Assembly (NCBI RefSeq): GCF_001428045.1
Contig: NZ_LMSD01000040.1
Span: 310,096-374,095 of the forward strand
Direction of reading: 5' to 3'
From: Paenibacillus sp. Soil750
GTDB taxonomy: Bacteria; Bacillota; Bacilli; Paenibacillales; NBRC-103111
Length of the DNA: 64,000 nucleotides
Position 1 is the first letter of the stretch; each line of letters begins with the position of its first letter. Shown here in pieces: positions 8,703 to 17,918 of this stretch. Both the position numbers and the translations under genes were made by a program. The notes below the pieces were generated by a model, which was not told where the DNA came from, ran no database searches, and worked only from the letters and a program-made list of their open reading frames with translations.

Positions 8703-9215
8703 TTGAATATGAATATGAATCGCAGCGCCTTTCTCGGCCCGATCTTGATTCTGCTAGGTGTTTTTTTGTTCTTAAAAGGGGATGTATCGTTTAGCTCAGG
8801 CACTATTTTTGAATATTTCTGGCCGACACTCTTCGTTATTCCCGTCGGAGTCTTCTTCCACTGGTTGTACTTCTTCATCACGCAACGACGGGGCGTAGGC
8901 GTACTTGTTCCGGGTGGTATTCTACTAACGGCAGGTATCGTGTGCCAAATCTCAGCGCTTTTTGATATTTGGCACCTCATGTGGCCAGGTTTCATGCTCG
9001 CTGTGGCTGTCGGCTTGTTCGAACTATATTGGTTCGGTGGCCGCAATAAGTACTTGCTTATTCCGATTAACATCCTATCCGTGATGTCGCTGCTGTTCTT
9101 CGCGATCTTCTCCATCGGTTCTATCTTCGGGACGCTCTTCCATAACAATTCAATCATCGCTATTGGGCTTATCGTTGTTGGCGGCCTCATGATGATCGTA
9201 CGTAGTCGAAACTAA
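8703..9215 (+). CDS. Small multi-pass membrane protein
   Basis: About 170 residues from a TTG at 8703, 8 nt after GGAG; ATGs at 8709 and 8715 are alternatives. Five to six hydrophobic segments: FLGPILILLGVFLFL, WPTLFVIPVGVFFHWLYFFI, LVPGGILLTAGIVCQI, WPGFMLAVAVGLFELYWF, LLIPINILSVMSLLFFAIF and IIAIGLIVVGGLMMI. The repeated pattern of hydrophobic pairs with WP and G-rich turns resembles the membrane region of LiaF/DUF5668-type proteins, which often modulate envelope stress kinases; that function is only an analogy. No soluble domain is present. Confidence 0.75.
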   Translation: MNMNMNRSAFLGPILILLGVFLFLKGDVSFSSGTIFEYFWPTLFVIPVGVFFHWLYFFITQRRGVGVLVPGGILLTAGIVCQISALFDIWHLMWPGFMLAVAVGLFELYWFGGRNKYLLIPINILSVMSLLFFAIFSIGSIFGTLFHNNSIIAIGLIVVGGLMMIVRSRN

Positions 9216-9225
9216 TCACCAATGA

Positions 9226-9263
9226 GAAAGCCGTCCCGCAGGTTCACTGCAGGGACGGCTTTC
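9226..9263. terminator. Bidirectional terminator between convergent genes
   Basis: GAAAGCCGTCCC (9226-9237) pairs perfectly with GGGACGGCTTTC (9252-9263); the loop has its own GCAG/CTGC pairing. Confidence 0.8.
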
Positions 9264-9267
9264 GGTG

Positions 9268-9939
9268 TCATTGGGGCTTATATTTACCAATCGAGACGTT
9301 GTCATGCTCATGAACACTGAGAATATGCGAAAGCGATACGCTTCCTCCCTCGTTCGTTAACAAGCCGAACCGGGCATTCAACCCCGACCATCCTTCCAGC
9401 CCATCCACGCGATATTCCCCAGAGACATACGCCTTAGCAAGCTCTTTATTGGACCAGAACTCGATACGCTTGTTAGGTAACTCCCCCACTTGATCTGCCA
9501 GCAGTAAAAGAAACAATTTCTGAAAATCCGTATTTTCTGGCACATCCACATAACCATCCGCAAACACGATTGTCGTGTCTGAATGAGCCCCAAGGTTCTC
9601 TCCTATAACCTCAACCTTCAAGCTATATGTACCGTGAAGCAGCAAGGATACATAATGGGCATATGACATCTGGTTATCATCGTACGTCATTTTGCCTTCT
9701 GCACGATGAATTTCAACCGTGTTCGAAGGTGCGTTCCAAATCACTTTAGCACCGAGTGCCTCCGCAATTGCCCGAGTCGAAGTTATTGTTGTTCCATCTT
9801 TCGTTACTTCCACCTGTGTGTCGAGCACTTTGCCATTCACCTTAACTTGTCTGCCTTTCTGAATCGTGTCAGAAGCGTAGACAGCTGTCGCTGTGAATAA
9901 AGCCATGCTGCAGATTAGAGTCAACAACCATTTGTTCAA
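9268..9939 (-). CDS. Secreted single stalk-domain protein
   Basis: 223 residues from a TTG at 9939, 8 nt after GGGAG; longer in-frame starts lack ribosome sites. Signal peptide NKWLLTLICSMALFTATAVYA, then VKVNGKVLDTQVEVTKDGTTITSTRAIAEALGAK split across residues about 30-65, a copper-amine-oxidase-type stalk domain with the WN...NTVEI strand. The C-terminal 140 residues contain HYVSLLLHGTYSLKVEV and a region of unknown fold. No catalytic signature. Probably exported and wall-associated. Different from the stalk protein at 5.6 kb outside the shared domain. Confidence 0.78.
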   Translation of the reverse strand: MNKWLLTLICSMALFTATAVYASDTIQKGRQVKVNGKVLDTQVEVTKDGTTITSTRAIAEALGAKVIWNAPSNTVEIHRAEGKMTYDDNQMSYAHYVSLLLHGTYSLKVEVIGENLGAHSDTTIVFADGYVDVPENTDFQKLFLLLLADQVGELPNKRIEFWSNKELAKAYVSGEYRVDGLEGWSGLNARFGLLTNEGGSVSLSHILSVHEHDNVSIGKYKPQ

Positions 9940-10072
9940 GTTCACCACTCCCTTCGAGTCACTTTGGAAAAGTTTTAGACAGCAGGTTGACAGTGTTGAC
10001 CATTTGTACTCATTGTATGCCGCGATTGTCCACATCAGCATCAGATCAATTCTTTTTCCATATACCGATACA

Positions 10073-10107
10073 AGCAAAAAGCACCCCCGATATCCGCCAG
10101 AAGTGCT
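10073..10107 (-). terminator. Terminator of the ABC-2 exporter operon
   Basis: Reverse strand: AGCACTTCT pairs with GGGGGTGCT using three G-U pairs (10080-10088/10099-10107), followed by TTTTTGC. Confidence 0.7.
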
Positions 10108-10126
10108 CGTTCCCTTTATGTACACG

Positions 10127-10918
10127 TTAATTCCCCGTACCTTCATACCGTTTCAGACCTTTTCTAAACATCCAGATGGATGCAGCTGTAAAAACCACTG
10201 TTACGATCGGTGTCAGCAACCCCATCGTCGCTCCCATCGGCTTATTAAACAAGTAGGATGCAGGATAAAAATTAATAAATGCATAAGGAATAATGATCGA
10301 GAAAAACAGTTGCACACCCGTAGCGTAGATCGTCAAAGGAAACTTCACGAACTCTGACAAGCTGCTCACCATCATGGGAAATGCGTTGCCTGGCGCGCCT
10401 GTCCAAAAGGATAAGCTATTCGAGGCCAAATTAATCGCCACACGAATCACTAGCGCACATAGAAAGAGCAGAATGAAGATCACTACGCGAAGAATGGACC
10501 AATCGATGGCAACATGTGATAGCGCTTGAAACAGCATGATACCGCCTAGCAGGGCATTCCCGAGCCCATTCATCCCAACAGCACCGCTCAAGATTTGCAA
10601 GGTAGGCGAAATGGGGCGAAGGAGAATAAGATCAAAGCCACCCGTGTTAATTAATCCGCTAATGCGCCACGTTCCCTCAAAGAAAAACTGTGAGATCCCC
10701 GTAGAGAAGTTCACCATCGCAAATACAAATATCACTTCCCAGTAGCTCCATCCATGCACCACAGGAATCCGCTGATATACGAGCCAAATAAACACTAATC
10801 CAAGCACCTGTGTGAGCATAGCGGCAACCACCAGAATTAAGAAATCCGCCTGATATTCCAGAATCGCTTTCAGCTGCTGGCTAAACAGACGCGCATATAA
10901 ATACATAGTCCGACGCAT
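10127..10918 (-). CDS. ABC-2 type permease (COG3694/COG4587-like)
   Basis: 263 residues with six predicted membrane helices and no soluble domain. RRTMYLYARLFSQQLKAILEYQADF is split over residues 2-27 as a cytoplasmic entry helix, then LILVVAAMLTQVLGLVFIWLV and NFSTGISQFFF. This is the DUF990-type permease family seen with COG4586 ATPases. Start at 10918: GGAGGG lies 7 nt upstream, inside the end of the preceding gene, whereas the ATG at 10933 has none. Third gene of the operon, 4 nt after the upstream permease. Exported substrate unknown. Confidence 0.82.
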   Translation of the reverse strand: MRRTMYLYARLFSQQLKAILEYQADFLILVVAAMLTQVLGLVFIWLVYQRIPVVHGWSYWEVIFVFAMVNFSTGISQFFFEGTWRISGLINTGGFDLILLRPISPTLQILSGAVGMNGLGNALLGGIMLFQALSHVAIDWSILRVVIFILLFLCALVIRVAINLASNSLSFWTGAPGNAFPMMVSSLSEFVKFPLTIYATGVQLFFSIIIPYAFINFYPASYLFNKPMGATMGLLTPIVTVVFTAASIWMFRKGLKRYEGTGN

Positions 10919-10922
10919 ACGG

Positions 10923-11714
10923 TTACCCTCCATAGATCGTCACTTGACGAACGGCTCTGCTGTATAATAGGGCGCCAAGCACCCATAATCCGACAGCCCA
11001 TAGGAACTGCTCGCCAATGGCTTGCCACAGCACACTTCCATTCATTTGCTCTAAATAAATCATGGAAGGGACATACACAATCCCCTTGAATGGGAGCACC
11101 TCACATATGGTATTGAGCCAACCTGGCAAAAAAGCAAACGGCACTAACGCACCTGAAAACAAATTCGTCAGCGCTGCTCGTGCTAATGATATGCCGTATA
11201 AACTATCCGTATAGAAGCAGCATAGCGCAAACAAATAAACGACTCCGAATTTGATCACAACCGCTCCCAACATACTGATGATAAAATACACCCATGTTAG
11301 CGCATGTGTCGGCAGCTGAATGCCTTCAAATACGATGGCCAGCCCGACCATCAAGACAACGGTCAAACCACCTTCAATAATGCTCGTTCCGATCGTCTCG
11401 GCAAAACGAGCTTTCTGAAAATCGAGCGGTTTAAGTAAGTCGATCGCCACCTCACCGCTCCGAATACGACCTCCAATTTTCCCCTCCGAGTAAAAGGAGA
11501 GTAAAGAGTTAGACAAATAGGCGATAAATAAATATGTTTTCATCTGTTCCCATGTAAAATTAACAAACACTGGTTTCCCTTGATAGATCGCTTCCCACAA
11601 GTAAAACATGGCAATGATGAAAAACATCCCGCCTAACATATTAATCAAGAAAGACATCCGATACGCGACGGCAGCTTGCATGGCCAACTTGGCGAGTGTG
11701 ATGTATTTTCTCAT
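10923..11714 (-). CDS. ABC-2 type permease (DUF990-like)
   Basis: 263 residues, about six membrane segments: FLINMLGGMFFIIAMFYLWEAI, YLFIAYLSNSLLSFY, GGLTVVLMVGLAIVFEGI, TWVYFIISMLGAVVIKFGVVY, NLFSGALVPFAFLPGW and the C-terminal FLWAVGLWVLGALLYSRA. The R-SGEVAIDLLKPLDFQ loop between helices 2 and 3 is typical of this permease class. The start overlaps the ATPase stop by 4 bp (ATGA), so the three genes are translationally coupled. It probably forms the channel as a heterodimer with the neighbouring permease. Confidence 0.85.
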   Translation of the reverse strand: MRKYITLAKLAMQAAVAYRMSFLINMLGGMFFIIAMFYLWEAIYQGKPVFVNFTWEQMKTYLFIAYLSNSLLSFYSEGKIGGRIRSGEVAIDLLKPLDFQKARFAETIGTSIIEGGLTVVLMVGLAIVFEGIQLPTHALTWVYFIISMLGAVVIKFGVVYLFALCCFYTDSLYGISLARAALTNLFSGALVPFAFLPGWLNTICEVLPFKGIVYVPSMIYLEQMNGSVLWQAIGEQFLWAVGLWVLGALLYSRAVRQVTIYGG

Positions 11715-12742
11715 CGGTTATAAGCCCCCATGAGTTCTTGACTCAACTCCAGTTCTCCGTCATATAGCTTGCGAATCACCTGTTCAATTTTCGGTTCATC
11801 GATGCGAAAATCGATGATTTCGCCATGCTGCATGACGAGTGCGAGAATCTCGCCCGCTGTAAATCGCAGCCGATCGAAACGAATGGACAGTTGTCGTCCT
11901 TGTTGTTCCTCGAGGATCATTTCCGGGTGCTGCCGGATGATATGACCGAGCTGAGGAGCCTCCTCTTTCAATTGCACGTGAAACGTCCGCTCGCGCGCAA
12001 ATGAATCTTTCACCGCCTGAAGCGACCCGTCATAGAGGATCCTTCCGTGATCAATAATGATAAGCCTGCGACAAATATCCTCGATATCTTCAAGATCATG
12101 CGTCGTTAACACGATGGTTGTCCCTTGTTCCTTATTTAACTCCTTGATGAATTGACGGATTTTCACTTTTACCGAAATATCCAGTCCAATCGTGGGCTCA
12201 TCAAGATAAATAATTTTCGGATTATGCAGCAGGGCTGCCGCTAAATCGGCTCGCATTCGTTGCCCCAACGATAACTTGCGTGTGGGAAGATTCAGAAATT
12301 CAGCCAAACCAAGCATTTCTGTAAACCGATCCATATTTCGTTTGTAAACGTCAGACGGAATTTCATAAATATCTTTGATTAAGGAGAACGATTCAATGAT
12401 TGGGATGTCGTACCAAAGCTGGGAGCGTTGACCGAATACAGCCCCTATCGTTTTGGCGTTGCGCTTGCGCTGCTGGTACGGGACTAGCCCATCGACAACA
12501 ATGCTTCCCGTGGTGGGCGTAAGAATGCCTGTCAGCATTTTAATTGTGGTCGACTTCCCTGCCCCGTTCGGTCCTACATAGGCCACTGCCTCCCCTTCCT
12601 CGATCGAGAAGCTGATACGGTCAACAGCCAGTTTCTCGCGATAGGACTGGGTGAATAAATGCTTAACAGCACCGGCCAATCCTGGACTTTTGACAGCTTG
12701 GCGAAAGTTTTTGGTTAGTTCCTCTACTTGAATAAGTTTCAT
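11711..12742 (-). CDS. ABC transporter ATPase (COG4586 type)
   Basis: 343 residues. Walker A AYVGPNGAGKSTTIKML (about 55-70), the Q-loop region FGQRSQLWYDIP, signature LSLGQRMRADLAAAL, Walker B IIYLDEPTIGLD and H-loop TTHDLEDIE. The long N-terminus, the GQRSQLW motif and a C-terminal extension of about 100 residues are typical of the ATPases that drive DUF990 permease pairs. First gene of the operon; GGGGGAG lies 4 nt before the ATG. A perfect CcpA cre box 50-66 nt upstream implies catabolite control. Confidence 0.9.
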   Translation of the reverse strand: MKLIQVEELTKNFRQAVKSPGLAGAVKHLFTQSYREKLAVDRISFSIEEGEAVAYVGPNGAGKSTTIKMLTGILTPTTGSIVVDGLVPYQQRKRNAKTIGAVFGQRSQLWYDIPIIESFSLIKDIYEIPSDVYKRNMDRFTEMLGLAEFLNLPTRKLSLGQRMRADLAAALLHNPKIIYLDEPTIGLDISVKVKIRQFIKELNKEQGTTIVLTTHDLEDIEDICRRLIIIDHGRILYDGSLQAVKDSFARERTFHVQLKEEAPQLGHIIRQHPEMILEEQQGRQLSIRFDRLRFTAGEILALVMQHGEIIDFRIDEPKIEQVIRKLYDGELELSQELMGAYNR

Positions 12743-12791
12743 TACGCTCCCCCAGAACTCTTTTAAAATTGTATGACTAAGCTTACATCTA

Positions 12792-12808
12792 TTGTAAACG
12801 CATTCAAT
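12792..12808. promoter_or_regulatory. CcpA cre box
   Basis: TTGTAAACGCATTCAAT matches the consensus WTGNAARCGNWWWCAWW at every position. It lies 50-66 bp upstream of the ABC ATPase start. Repression by CcpA with HPr-Ser-P is the usual result of a cre near a promoter, but no strong -35/-10 pair could be fixed here. Confidence 0.75.
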
Positions 12809-12895
12809 CCGGTTGGTGAAACTTAATGATCTTCACTTTACTCATTCTACTTCAGCCATTTAATTCCTCTATTTGGAAAAATGGACAAGAAATAA

Positions 12896-12922
12896 GCCTG
12901 TGAATGAAGATCATTCACAGGC
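12896..12922 (-). terminator. Terminator of rlmN
   Basis: Perfect 12-bp stem GCCTGTGAATGA/TCATTCACAGGC with a 3-nt loop, followed on the reverse strand by TTATTTCTT. Confidence 0.85.
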
Positions 12923-12929
12923 CTTTCTA

Positions 12930-14012
12930 TTATCCCGCCACAACGTTATCCCCTGTGGATTGTTTGATTTGTTTGCTTCGCAATTGTCCACAAGCGGCAT
13001 CAATGTCCGTCCCGTGCTCCAATCGCACACTGCATGAGATGCCTTGCTTCTTGAGCGTATCGTAGAAAGCGCGCACCGATTCGCGCTCACTCCGTTGATA
13101 CTGGCTGTGCTCATCCACCGGATTGTACGGAATCAAGTTCACATTCGCCAGCTGGCGGATATGCTGAATTAGCTCAGCCAGTTGAAGCGCATGTTCTCTG
13201 CCATCGTTCACGTCTTTGAGCAAAATATACTCAAGCGTAATACGGCGATTCGTCTTCTCCAAATAGTACTCAATCGCTTCCATCAACGTCTCGATCGGAA
13301 TCGCTTTGTTGATTTTCATGATGCGTGTACGAAGCTCATTCGTTGGCGCATGCAAGGAAATTGCTAGATTCACTTTCAAATCCGAGTCTGCAAACTCTTT
13401 AATTTTAGGCGCAAGACCGCTGGTGGATACTGTTATGTGTCTAGCAGCAATATCCAAACCTTTCTGATCCTTTACGACGCGGATAAAATCAACCATATTC
13501 ACGAAATTGTCGAACGGTTCGCCAATCCCCATCACCACAATATGGCTAACGCGTTCAGCTTTGCCCATAGTATCCAAATGAAATTGGACCTTCATAATTT
13601 GTTCCACGATTTCCGCGGCGGACAAATCACGGCTCTTGGCTAACAAGCCACTGGCACAGAAGCTGCAGCCAATGTTACAACCCACTTGCGTCGTCACACA
13701 GACGGATAACCCGAATTTATGACGCATCAACACAGTTTCGATCAAATTGCCGTCCGATAACTTGAACAGGAATTTCATTGTGCCGTCCGCCGATTCCTGC
13801 CGCGTGTGCTCATTCAAGGTATGAATAGCAAAATGCTCGCTTAAGGTGGCCAAGCAATCCTCTTTCACATCCGTCATTTCCGCGAACGAAGCGACCCGCT
13901 TGCGATACAGCCAGTCCCATACTTGCAGGGCGCGCGACTTTTTGTAGCCTTTTTCGGCCAGCCAAGCGACCAATTGATCAAAAGTTAATCCATATATGGA
14001 TGAAAGTTTCAT
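12930..14012 (-). CDS. rlmN: 23S rRNA (adenine-2503-C2)-methyltransferase RlmN
   Basis: 360 residues, normal for the family. A radical-SAM enzyme that methylates C2 of A2503 in 23S rRNA and A37 of some tRNAs. The [4Fe-4S] cysteines are C112, C116 and C119 in [14 protein letters not shown]; the C-terminal methyl-carrying cysteine is C341 in [19 protein letters not shown] and STSGLAP follow the SAM-binding pattern. AGAGGA lies 7 nt before the ATG. The sequence around the cluster and the N-terminal FDQLVAWL...ALQVWDWLY fit RlmN rather than the resistance enzyme Cfr. It is transcribed alone. Confidence 0.93.
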   Translation of the reverse strand: MKLSSIYGLTFDQLVAWLAEKGYKKSRALQVWDWLYRKRVASFAEMTDVKEDCLATLSEHFAIHTLNEHTRQESADGTMKFLFKLSDGNLIETVLMRHKFGLSVCVTTQVGCNIGCSFCASGLLAKSRDLSAAEIVEQIMKVQFHLDTMGKAERVSHIVVMGIGEPFDNFVNMVDFIRVVKDQKGLDIAARHITVSTSGLAPKIKEFADSDLKVNLAISLHAPTNELRTRIMKINKAIPIETLMEAIEYYLEKTNRRITLEYILLKDVNDGREHALQLAELIQHIRQLANVNLIPYNPVDEHSQYQRSERESVRAFYDTLKKQGISCSVRLEHGTDIDAACGQLRSKQIKQSTGDNVVAG

Positions 14013-14147
14013 TCCGTTATCCTCTTTTCAAGACTATCACATGCAGTCCAGTTCTTCTAAGCAGCCGAAGCGTACCATCTCAATCTCTCTAGTTAGTATT
14101 GTGCCAAAAATCCTCCCTGAACACAAGGGAAGCCTATCATTTCCACA

Positions 14148-14180
14148 AAGAAAAGGCACCTCCCGATCCGGGGGCACCTC
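14148..14180 (-). terminator. Possible weak terminator of the siderophore ATPase gene
   Basis: Reverse strand: CCCCCG-GAT-CGGGAGG imperfect hairpin followed by TGCCTTTTCTTTG. GGCACCTC occurs as a direct repeat on either side. Pairing is incomplete. Confidence 0.35.
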
Positions 14181-14203
14181 TATCACAGGCTCATCTGAGC
14201 TAA

Positions 14204-15049
14204 TCAAGCACTCGTTACTGCTACTTTACGTTCCTCTTTCGCCACGACTTCATCATCCGATACCAAGCCATAAGGGATACAGAGCGGCACGCCGGCACGT
14301 TTATCCACGATGACATCGGCATGAATAGCGAACACATCGAGCAGCATTTGCGGTGTTACAATATCCATCGGTGCGCCTTCATAGACGACATTCCCTGATT
14401 TAATCGCGATCAAATGGTCCGCATAACGCGTCGCATGATTCAAATCATGCACAACCATGACGATTGTCGTATTGTGACGCTCGTTGATCTCTTTCAACAG
14501 GCAGAGAACCTCAAGCTGATGCGCCATATCCAAATAAGTCGTTGGCTCATCCAAGAACAGCATATCGGTCTGCTGCGCTAACGCCATTGCGATCCATACC
14601 CGTTGGCGTTGACCACCCGATAGATGATCGATCGGACGATCCTTGAACGCTGTCATCCCTGTCACTTCGAATGCCCAGTTGATGATCTCACGATCGGCGT
14701 TGGACATCTTCTGGAAACCGCGCTGATGCGGGAAACGACCATATCCTACGAGTTCTTCAGCTGTAATACCTTCCGGAGCAGATGGCGACTGCGGTAGAAT
14801 CGCTAATTTCTTCGCGATTTCCTTCGTCGATTGATGATGAATGGAATGACCGTCTAGGAAAACGGTCCCTTCTGTTGGCTTCAACAGTCGCGACATAGCT
14901 TTCAAAATCGTTGATTTCCCCGAGCCATTAGCACCGACTAATGCGGTGATCTTGCCCGTTGGAATCTCGATGCTTAGATCATTGATGATTTTCAATTTAT
15001 CGTAAGAAACATGTAATTGTTCGGTATATATTCTCGTTGCTATTGCCAT
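14204..15049 (-). CDS. Iron-siderophore ABC transporter ATPase (FecE/FhuC/YusV type)
   Basis: 281 residues from the ATG at 15049, which has GGGGA 8 nt upstream; an in-frame start at 15088 lacks a site. Walker A LVGANGSGKSTILKAM, ILPQSPSAPEGITAEELVGYGRFPHQ is the characteristic FecE-family Q-loop region (positions about 85-115), signature LSGGQRQRVWIAMAL, Walker B DMLFLDEPTTYLD, H-loop VVHDLNHATRYAD. The family energises uptake of ferric siderophores through FecCD permeases. No permease or binding-protein gene is adjacent, so it is an orphan that may serve several transporters, as YusV does in B. subtilis. A perfect Fur box lies upstream. Confidence 0.92.
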   Translation of the reverse strand: MAIATRIYTEQLHVSYDKLKIINDLSIEIPTGKITALVGANGSGKSTILKAMSRLLKPTEGTVFLDGHSIHHQSTKEIAKKLAILPQSPSAPEGITAEELVGYGRFPHQRGFQKMSNADREIINWAFEVTGMTAFKDRPIDHLSGGQRQRVWIAMALAQQTDMLFLDEPTTYLDMAHQLEVLCLLKEINERHNTTIVMVVHDLNHATRYADHLIAIKSGNVVYEGAPMDIVTPQMLLDVFAIHADVIVDKRAGVPLCIPYGLVSDDEVVAKEERKVAVTSA

Positions 15050-15119
15050 GAGGAACATCCCCTTTTCCAATATGTATATAGGGCCCAATGATTCTATAAT
15101 TTCTCTCCATCAACTAAAA

Positions 15120-15148
15120 ATGATAATCATTATCAATGAAATTGTCAA
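15120..15148 (-). promoter_or_regulatory. Fur-controlled promoter of the siderophore ATPase
   Basis: TGATAATCATTATCA (15121-15135) is an exact Fur 7-1-7 box. On the reverse strand TTGACA (15143-15148), 17 nt and TATCAT (15120-15125) form the promoter, so the box covers the -10 and part of the spacer. Confidence 0.88.
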
Positions 15149-15160
15149 GGCTTTTCATAC

Positions 15161-15187
15161 AAAAATAGGATGCCTGAAGGCATCCTA
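15161..15187 (-). terminator. Terminator of the chemoreceptor gene
   Basis: TAGGATGCC (15166-15174), loop, GGCATCCTA (15179-15187); TTTTT follows on the reverse strand. Confidence 0.88.
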
Positions 15188-15209
15188 CTTCTTCCACCTG
15201 TTATGAGAC

Positions 15210-16994
15210 TTAAACTTTAAACCGAGCCACAGCCAATTGCAGCTCATTCGACATTCCGTTTAATTCATTAGCCGTCCTGGCAACTTCCGAAATCGTCGCT
15301 AATTGGTGCTCCGTTGCAGCCGCAACAGCCTGTGTAAGCTCCGTTGTCATGCGAGTTAGCTCCGCCATTTCCACGATTCCGGCTAGTACCTCTTCTGAGC
15401 TCGCTGACATTTGCTCCGATACAGCAGATACATCGGTCATCTGATCGACGACCTCCTGCACCGTGCCAGAAAGATCCTTGAATGTACCGTCCGTTTGTTC
15501 AACGACAGCCTGCATAGCCTCCACTTCCCCAAGGCCGCGATCCATCGCGATAACAGCGGCTCCTGTCTCGTGTTGGACACGCTCCACGAGCTCAGCAATA
15601 CGCTCTGTCGCCAGTCGAGATTGATCCGCAAGCTTGCGGATTTCCGTGGAAACGACTACGAAGCCCTTGCCGTGCTCGCCAGCTCTCACTGCCTCAATAG
15701 AGGCATTCAGTGCTAGCAAATTGGTTTGTCTCGTCACTTGCGTAATGAGGACTGTGATCTCGCCGATTTCCTCGGACATCGACTTCAAGCTCTGAATCGC
15801 TTGTACCGCCTGTTGGACGGAGCGCAGGGCCTCCGTTATTTGCAGCATGCTCTGCCCCATCCGCGCGTTGCCTTCGCTCGTATGAGCGCGTGCATGGCCT
15901 GAAATGTCCGTGGCATGCCCTGCTGATTCCGCTACGCGTTGAATCCCAACAGCCATCTCATTCATGGCATGACTGCTTTCCTCTGTGCCTTGACGCTGCT
16001 GCTCCGAATGTGAAGCAAGCTGTCCCATCATCTCCGAGACAGACGCGGTAGATTGGCTCGTCTGCTCAGCACCCGTTTGCAGCGATTCCGAAGCCGCCGA
16101 AACTTGTTGCGCTGCTTGCGCAATCTGAACAATGAGTCCACGTAGGTTCCCGACCATGTCTTTCAAATGATTGCCTAATACACCCAATTCATCACTGCTT
16201 TTGCTTTTGACTAGCGATGCATCCGATAAATCCCCTGCTGCAGCCGACTGTGCCAGCTTCATTAATGGGGTAATCTGGCGCAGATACAATCGTACAATGA
16301 AGACGATGAAAAGTGTCCCGATCACAATGGCGATTAACCCCGTCCATATCGATTGGAGCGTATATTTATTCATCTGTGCCTGCAGAACGCCATAATCGAA
16401 ATCTAATCCAACGAAAGCAACAAGTTTGCCGTCCTTATCTCGAATCGTACTTACCGCGCTCACCCAAGTTCCTAATGAATCTTGGTAGACACCCGTGATA
16501 CCGAAACCTGTTTTCTCAGCTTCCTTAAGTGCCTCAAGCAACTCAGGAACTGGTGCATATGGATCTGCTGGCTTCTCATCCACATATAACTCCGCATTGG
16601 ATAGCAAGTTCAGAAGAGCTGGCTCTCCCTCCAATGTTGTCCATTCTGGGTAAAATAAGTAGGCGTTTTCGACCAAATCCCCTTTAGAAACACGGTCCAT
16701 ATCCTCCTGTACGTTCATAACAGCAGGTTCATACTTATAAGCTTCTTTATTTTTCTTTAATTCTTCCTTTGATTTCTCAATATAATCTATCTTCTGCATG
16801 AGGGGAGCATGGAAAATCCCTTCAAGTGCGACCAAGTTATCTGACATTTGCTGCCTATGCTGTTGATAGGAAACGAAGGTAAGCAACACGCAAAGTACAA
16901 TATAGCAGGCGGCTGTCCAAGCTGAAATTTTGAAAGAGAGTGATCGAAAGAACCTTACAGATGTTTGCTTGCCTTGTGATTTAGCTTGTGACAT
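15210..16994 (-). CDS. Methyl-accepting chemotaxis protein
   Basis: About 594 residues from the ATG at 16994. Domains in order: first membrane helix (about 20-40), extracytoplasmic sensor (about 45-215) with a Cache-like end ([15 protein letters not shown]...[16 protein letters not shown]), second helix [24 protein letters not shown] (about 245-300), then the methyl-accepting coiled coil with the hairpin tip [30 protein letters not shown] read in two parts. It would signal to CheA/CheW; no chemotaxis genes are adjacent. The start is uncertain: GGAGG is 14 nt from this ATG but only 5 nt from an in-frame TTG at 17003; a GTG at 17009 overlaps it. Confidence 0.92.
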   Translation of the reverse strand: MSQAKSQGKQTSVRFFRSLSFKISAWTAACYIVLCVLLTFVSYQQHRQQMSDNLVALEGIFHAPLMQKIDYIEKSKEELKKNKEAYKYEPAVMNVQEDMDRVSKGDLVENAYLFYPEWTTLEGEPALLNLLSNAELYVDEKPADPYAPVPELLEALKEAEKTGFGITGVYQDSLGTWVSAVSTIRDKDGKLVAFVGLDFDYGVLQAQMNKYTLQSIWTGLIAIVIGTLFIVFIVRLYLRQITPLMKLAQSAAAGDLSDASLVKSKSSDELGVLGNHLKDMVGNLRGLIVQIAQAAQQVSAASESLQTGAEQTSQSTASVSEMMGQLASHSEQQRQGTEESSHAMNEMAVGIQRVAESAGHATDISGHARAHTSEGNARMGQSMLQITEALRSVQQAVQAIQSLKSMSEEIGEITVLITQVTRQTNLLALNASIEAVRAGEHGKGFVVVSTEIRKLADQSRLATERIAELVERVQHETGAAVIAMDRGLGEVEAMQAVVEQTDGTFKDLSGTVQEVVDQMTDVSAVSEQMSASSEEVLAGIVEMAELTRMTTELTQAVAAATEHQLATISEVARTANELNGMSNELQLAVARFKV

Positions 16995-17044
16995 GATTAA
17001 CAAAAACACCTCCAGAATTGTACAGCATAGCGGTTTGGTACACC

Positions 17045-17062
17045 TAGGTCATATAGGTCATA
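17045..17062. repeat. Perfect 9-bp tandem repeat TAGGTCATA
   Basis: Two abutting copies of TAGGTCATA, 51-68 bp upstream of the chemoreceptor start and about 90 bp upstream of the divergent HAD gene. Size and placement fit a regulator site; nothing more can be said. Confidence 0.5.
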
Positions 17063-17152
17063 CAGGCTAGTCTTCTAGATTTCGACAAAGTTTTTAGAAA
17101 CCCTTCCCAATATTATTTAGAATTTGTTGTAGTTCTTAAGGAGGATGGCAGT

Positions 17153-17824
17153 TTGGCTAGGATAAAAGCATTGATCTTGGATTTTGACGGCACGATTCTG
17201 GATACGGAGACAGCTTGGTATGAAGCGTTCAGGGAAGCTTATCTCGAGCATGAGGTGGAGCTGACTTTGGACATGTACGGAAAGTGCATTGGAACATCCT
17301 CGCATGTCTTCGATCCCTATGAATATTTGATCACGGAGCTGAAGATTCCGTTGGATCGGGAGTCATTTCGGCAAGGCGTGCATGATCGACATACCCAGAA
17401 GATGGCGCATGAAGGTATTCGCCCGGGAATACTTGATTATTTAGAGACGGCCAAAGGATTAGGCCTGCGCATTGGTTTAGCCTCCAGCTCCCGGCGAGCT
17501 TGGGTCGATACGTATTTAGCTCAGTTGGGAATCGGCGATTATTTCGAAACGATTCGCACCGCTGAAGATGTCGCTTTGGTGAAGCCACATCCCGAGCTGT
17601 ATGAGCTTGCGTTGAAAGACCTTGGCGTACAGCCGGATGAAGCGATTGCGATTGAGGATTCACCTAACGGTGCTCGCGCGGCAGCGGCCGCTGGCATGCA
17701 TTACATCGTGGTGCCTAACCCGGTCACGAACCTCCTGTCTTTTGACGGGGAGCCGCGTACAGTGGGGACTTTGGCGGAACTATCGCTGCAAGCTTTGCTG
17801 GAGGCGGTCGAGGGTGGCAGGTGA
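17153..17824 (+). CDS. HAD-superfamily hydrolase (beta-phosphoglucomutase-like)
   Basis: 223 residues from a TTG 8 nt after AAGGAGG. All four HAD motifs are present: nucleophile and acid D10/D12 in LDFDGTILDTE, motif II LASSSRR, motif III lysine in LVKPHPELYELAL, and motif IV IAIEDSPNGARAA. The helical C1 cap between motifs I and II (about 18-85) places it with subfamily IA, which includes phosphoglycolate phosphatases and beta-phosphoglucomutases. The true substrate is a small phosphorylated sugar or similar by family; no pathway neighbour helps. Confidence 0.88.
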   Translation: MARIKALILDFDGTILDTETAWYEAFREAYLEHEVELTLDMYGKCIGTSSHVFDPYEYLITELKIPLDRESFRQGVHDRHTQKMAHEGIRPGILDYLETAKGLGLRIGLASSSRRAWVDTYLAQLGIGDYFETIRTAEDVALVKPHPELYELALKDLGVQPDEAIAIEDSPNGARAAAAAGMHYIVVPNPVTNLLSFDGEPRTVGTLAELSLQALLEAVEGGR

Positions 17825-17848
17825 TTTAGTAAACATAAAAAGCACATG

Positions 17849-17892
17849 TTGACGGCTTCCTCTTTTTAAATGATAATGATTCTCATAATCAT
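17849..17892 (+). promoter_or_regulatory. Fur-controlled promoter of the heme-degrading enzyme
   Basis: TTGACG (17849-17854), 17 nt, GATAAT (17872-17877). A Fur box TGATAATGATTCTCA (17871-17885, one mismatch to the 7-1-7 consensus) and an overlapping second half-site run to 17892 over the -10. Confidence 0.85.
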
Positions 17893-17918
17893 GTATTGTT
17901 AAAAAGGAGCTGAGCTTC

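Noticed and set aside
9893-10357. 154-residue forward reading frame
   Set aside because: Runs antisense through the stalk-protein start and the permease gene, has no ribosome site and a composition unlike the real genes.
12930-14012. Cfr resistance methyltransferase
   Set aside because: Length, N-terminus and the region around the cluster fit RlmN; Cfr-specific wording was not found.
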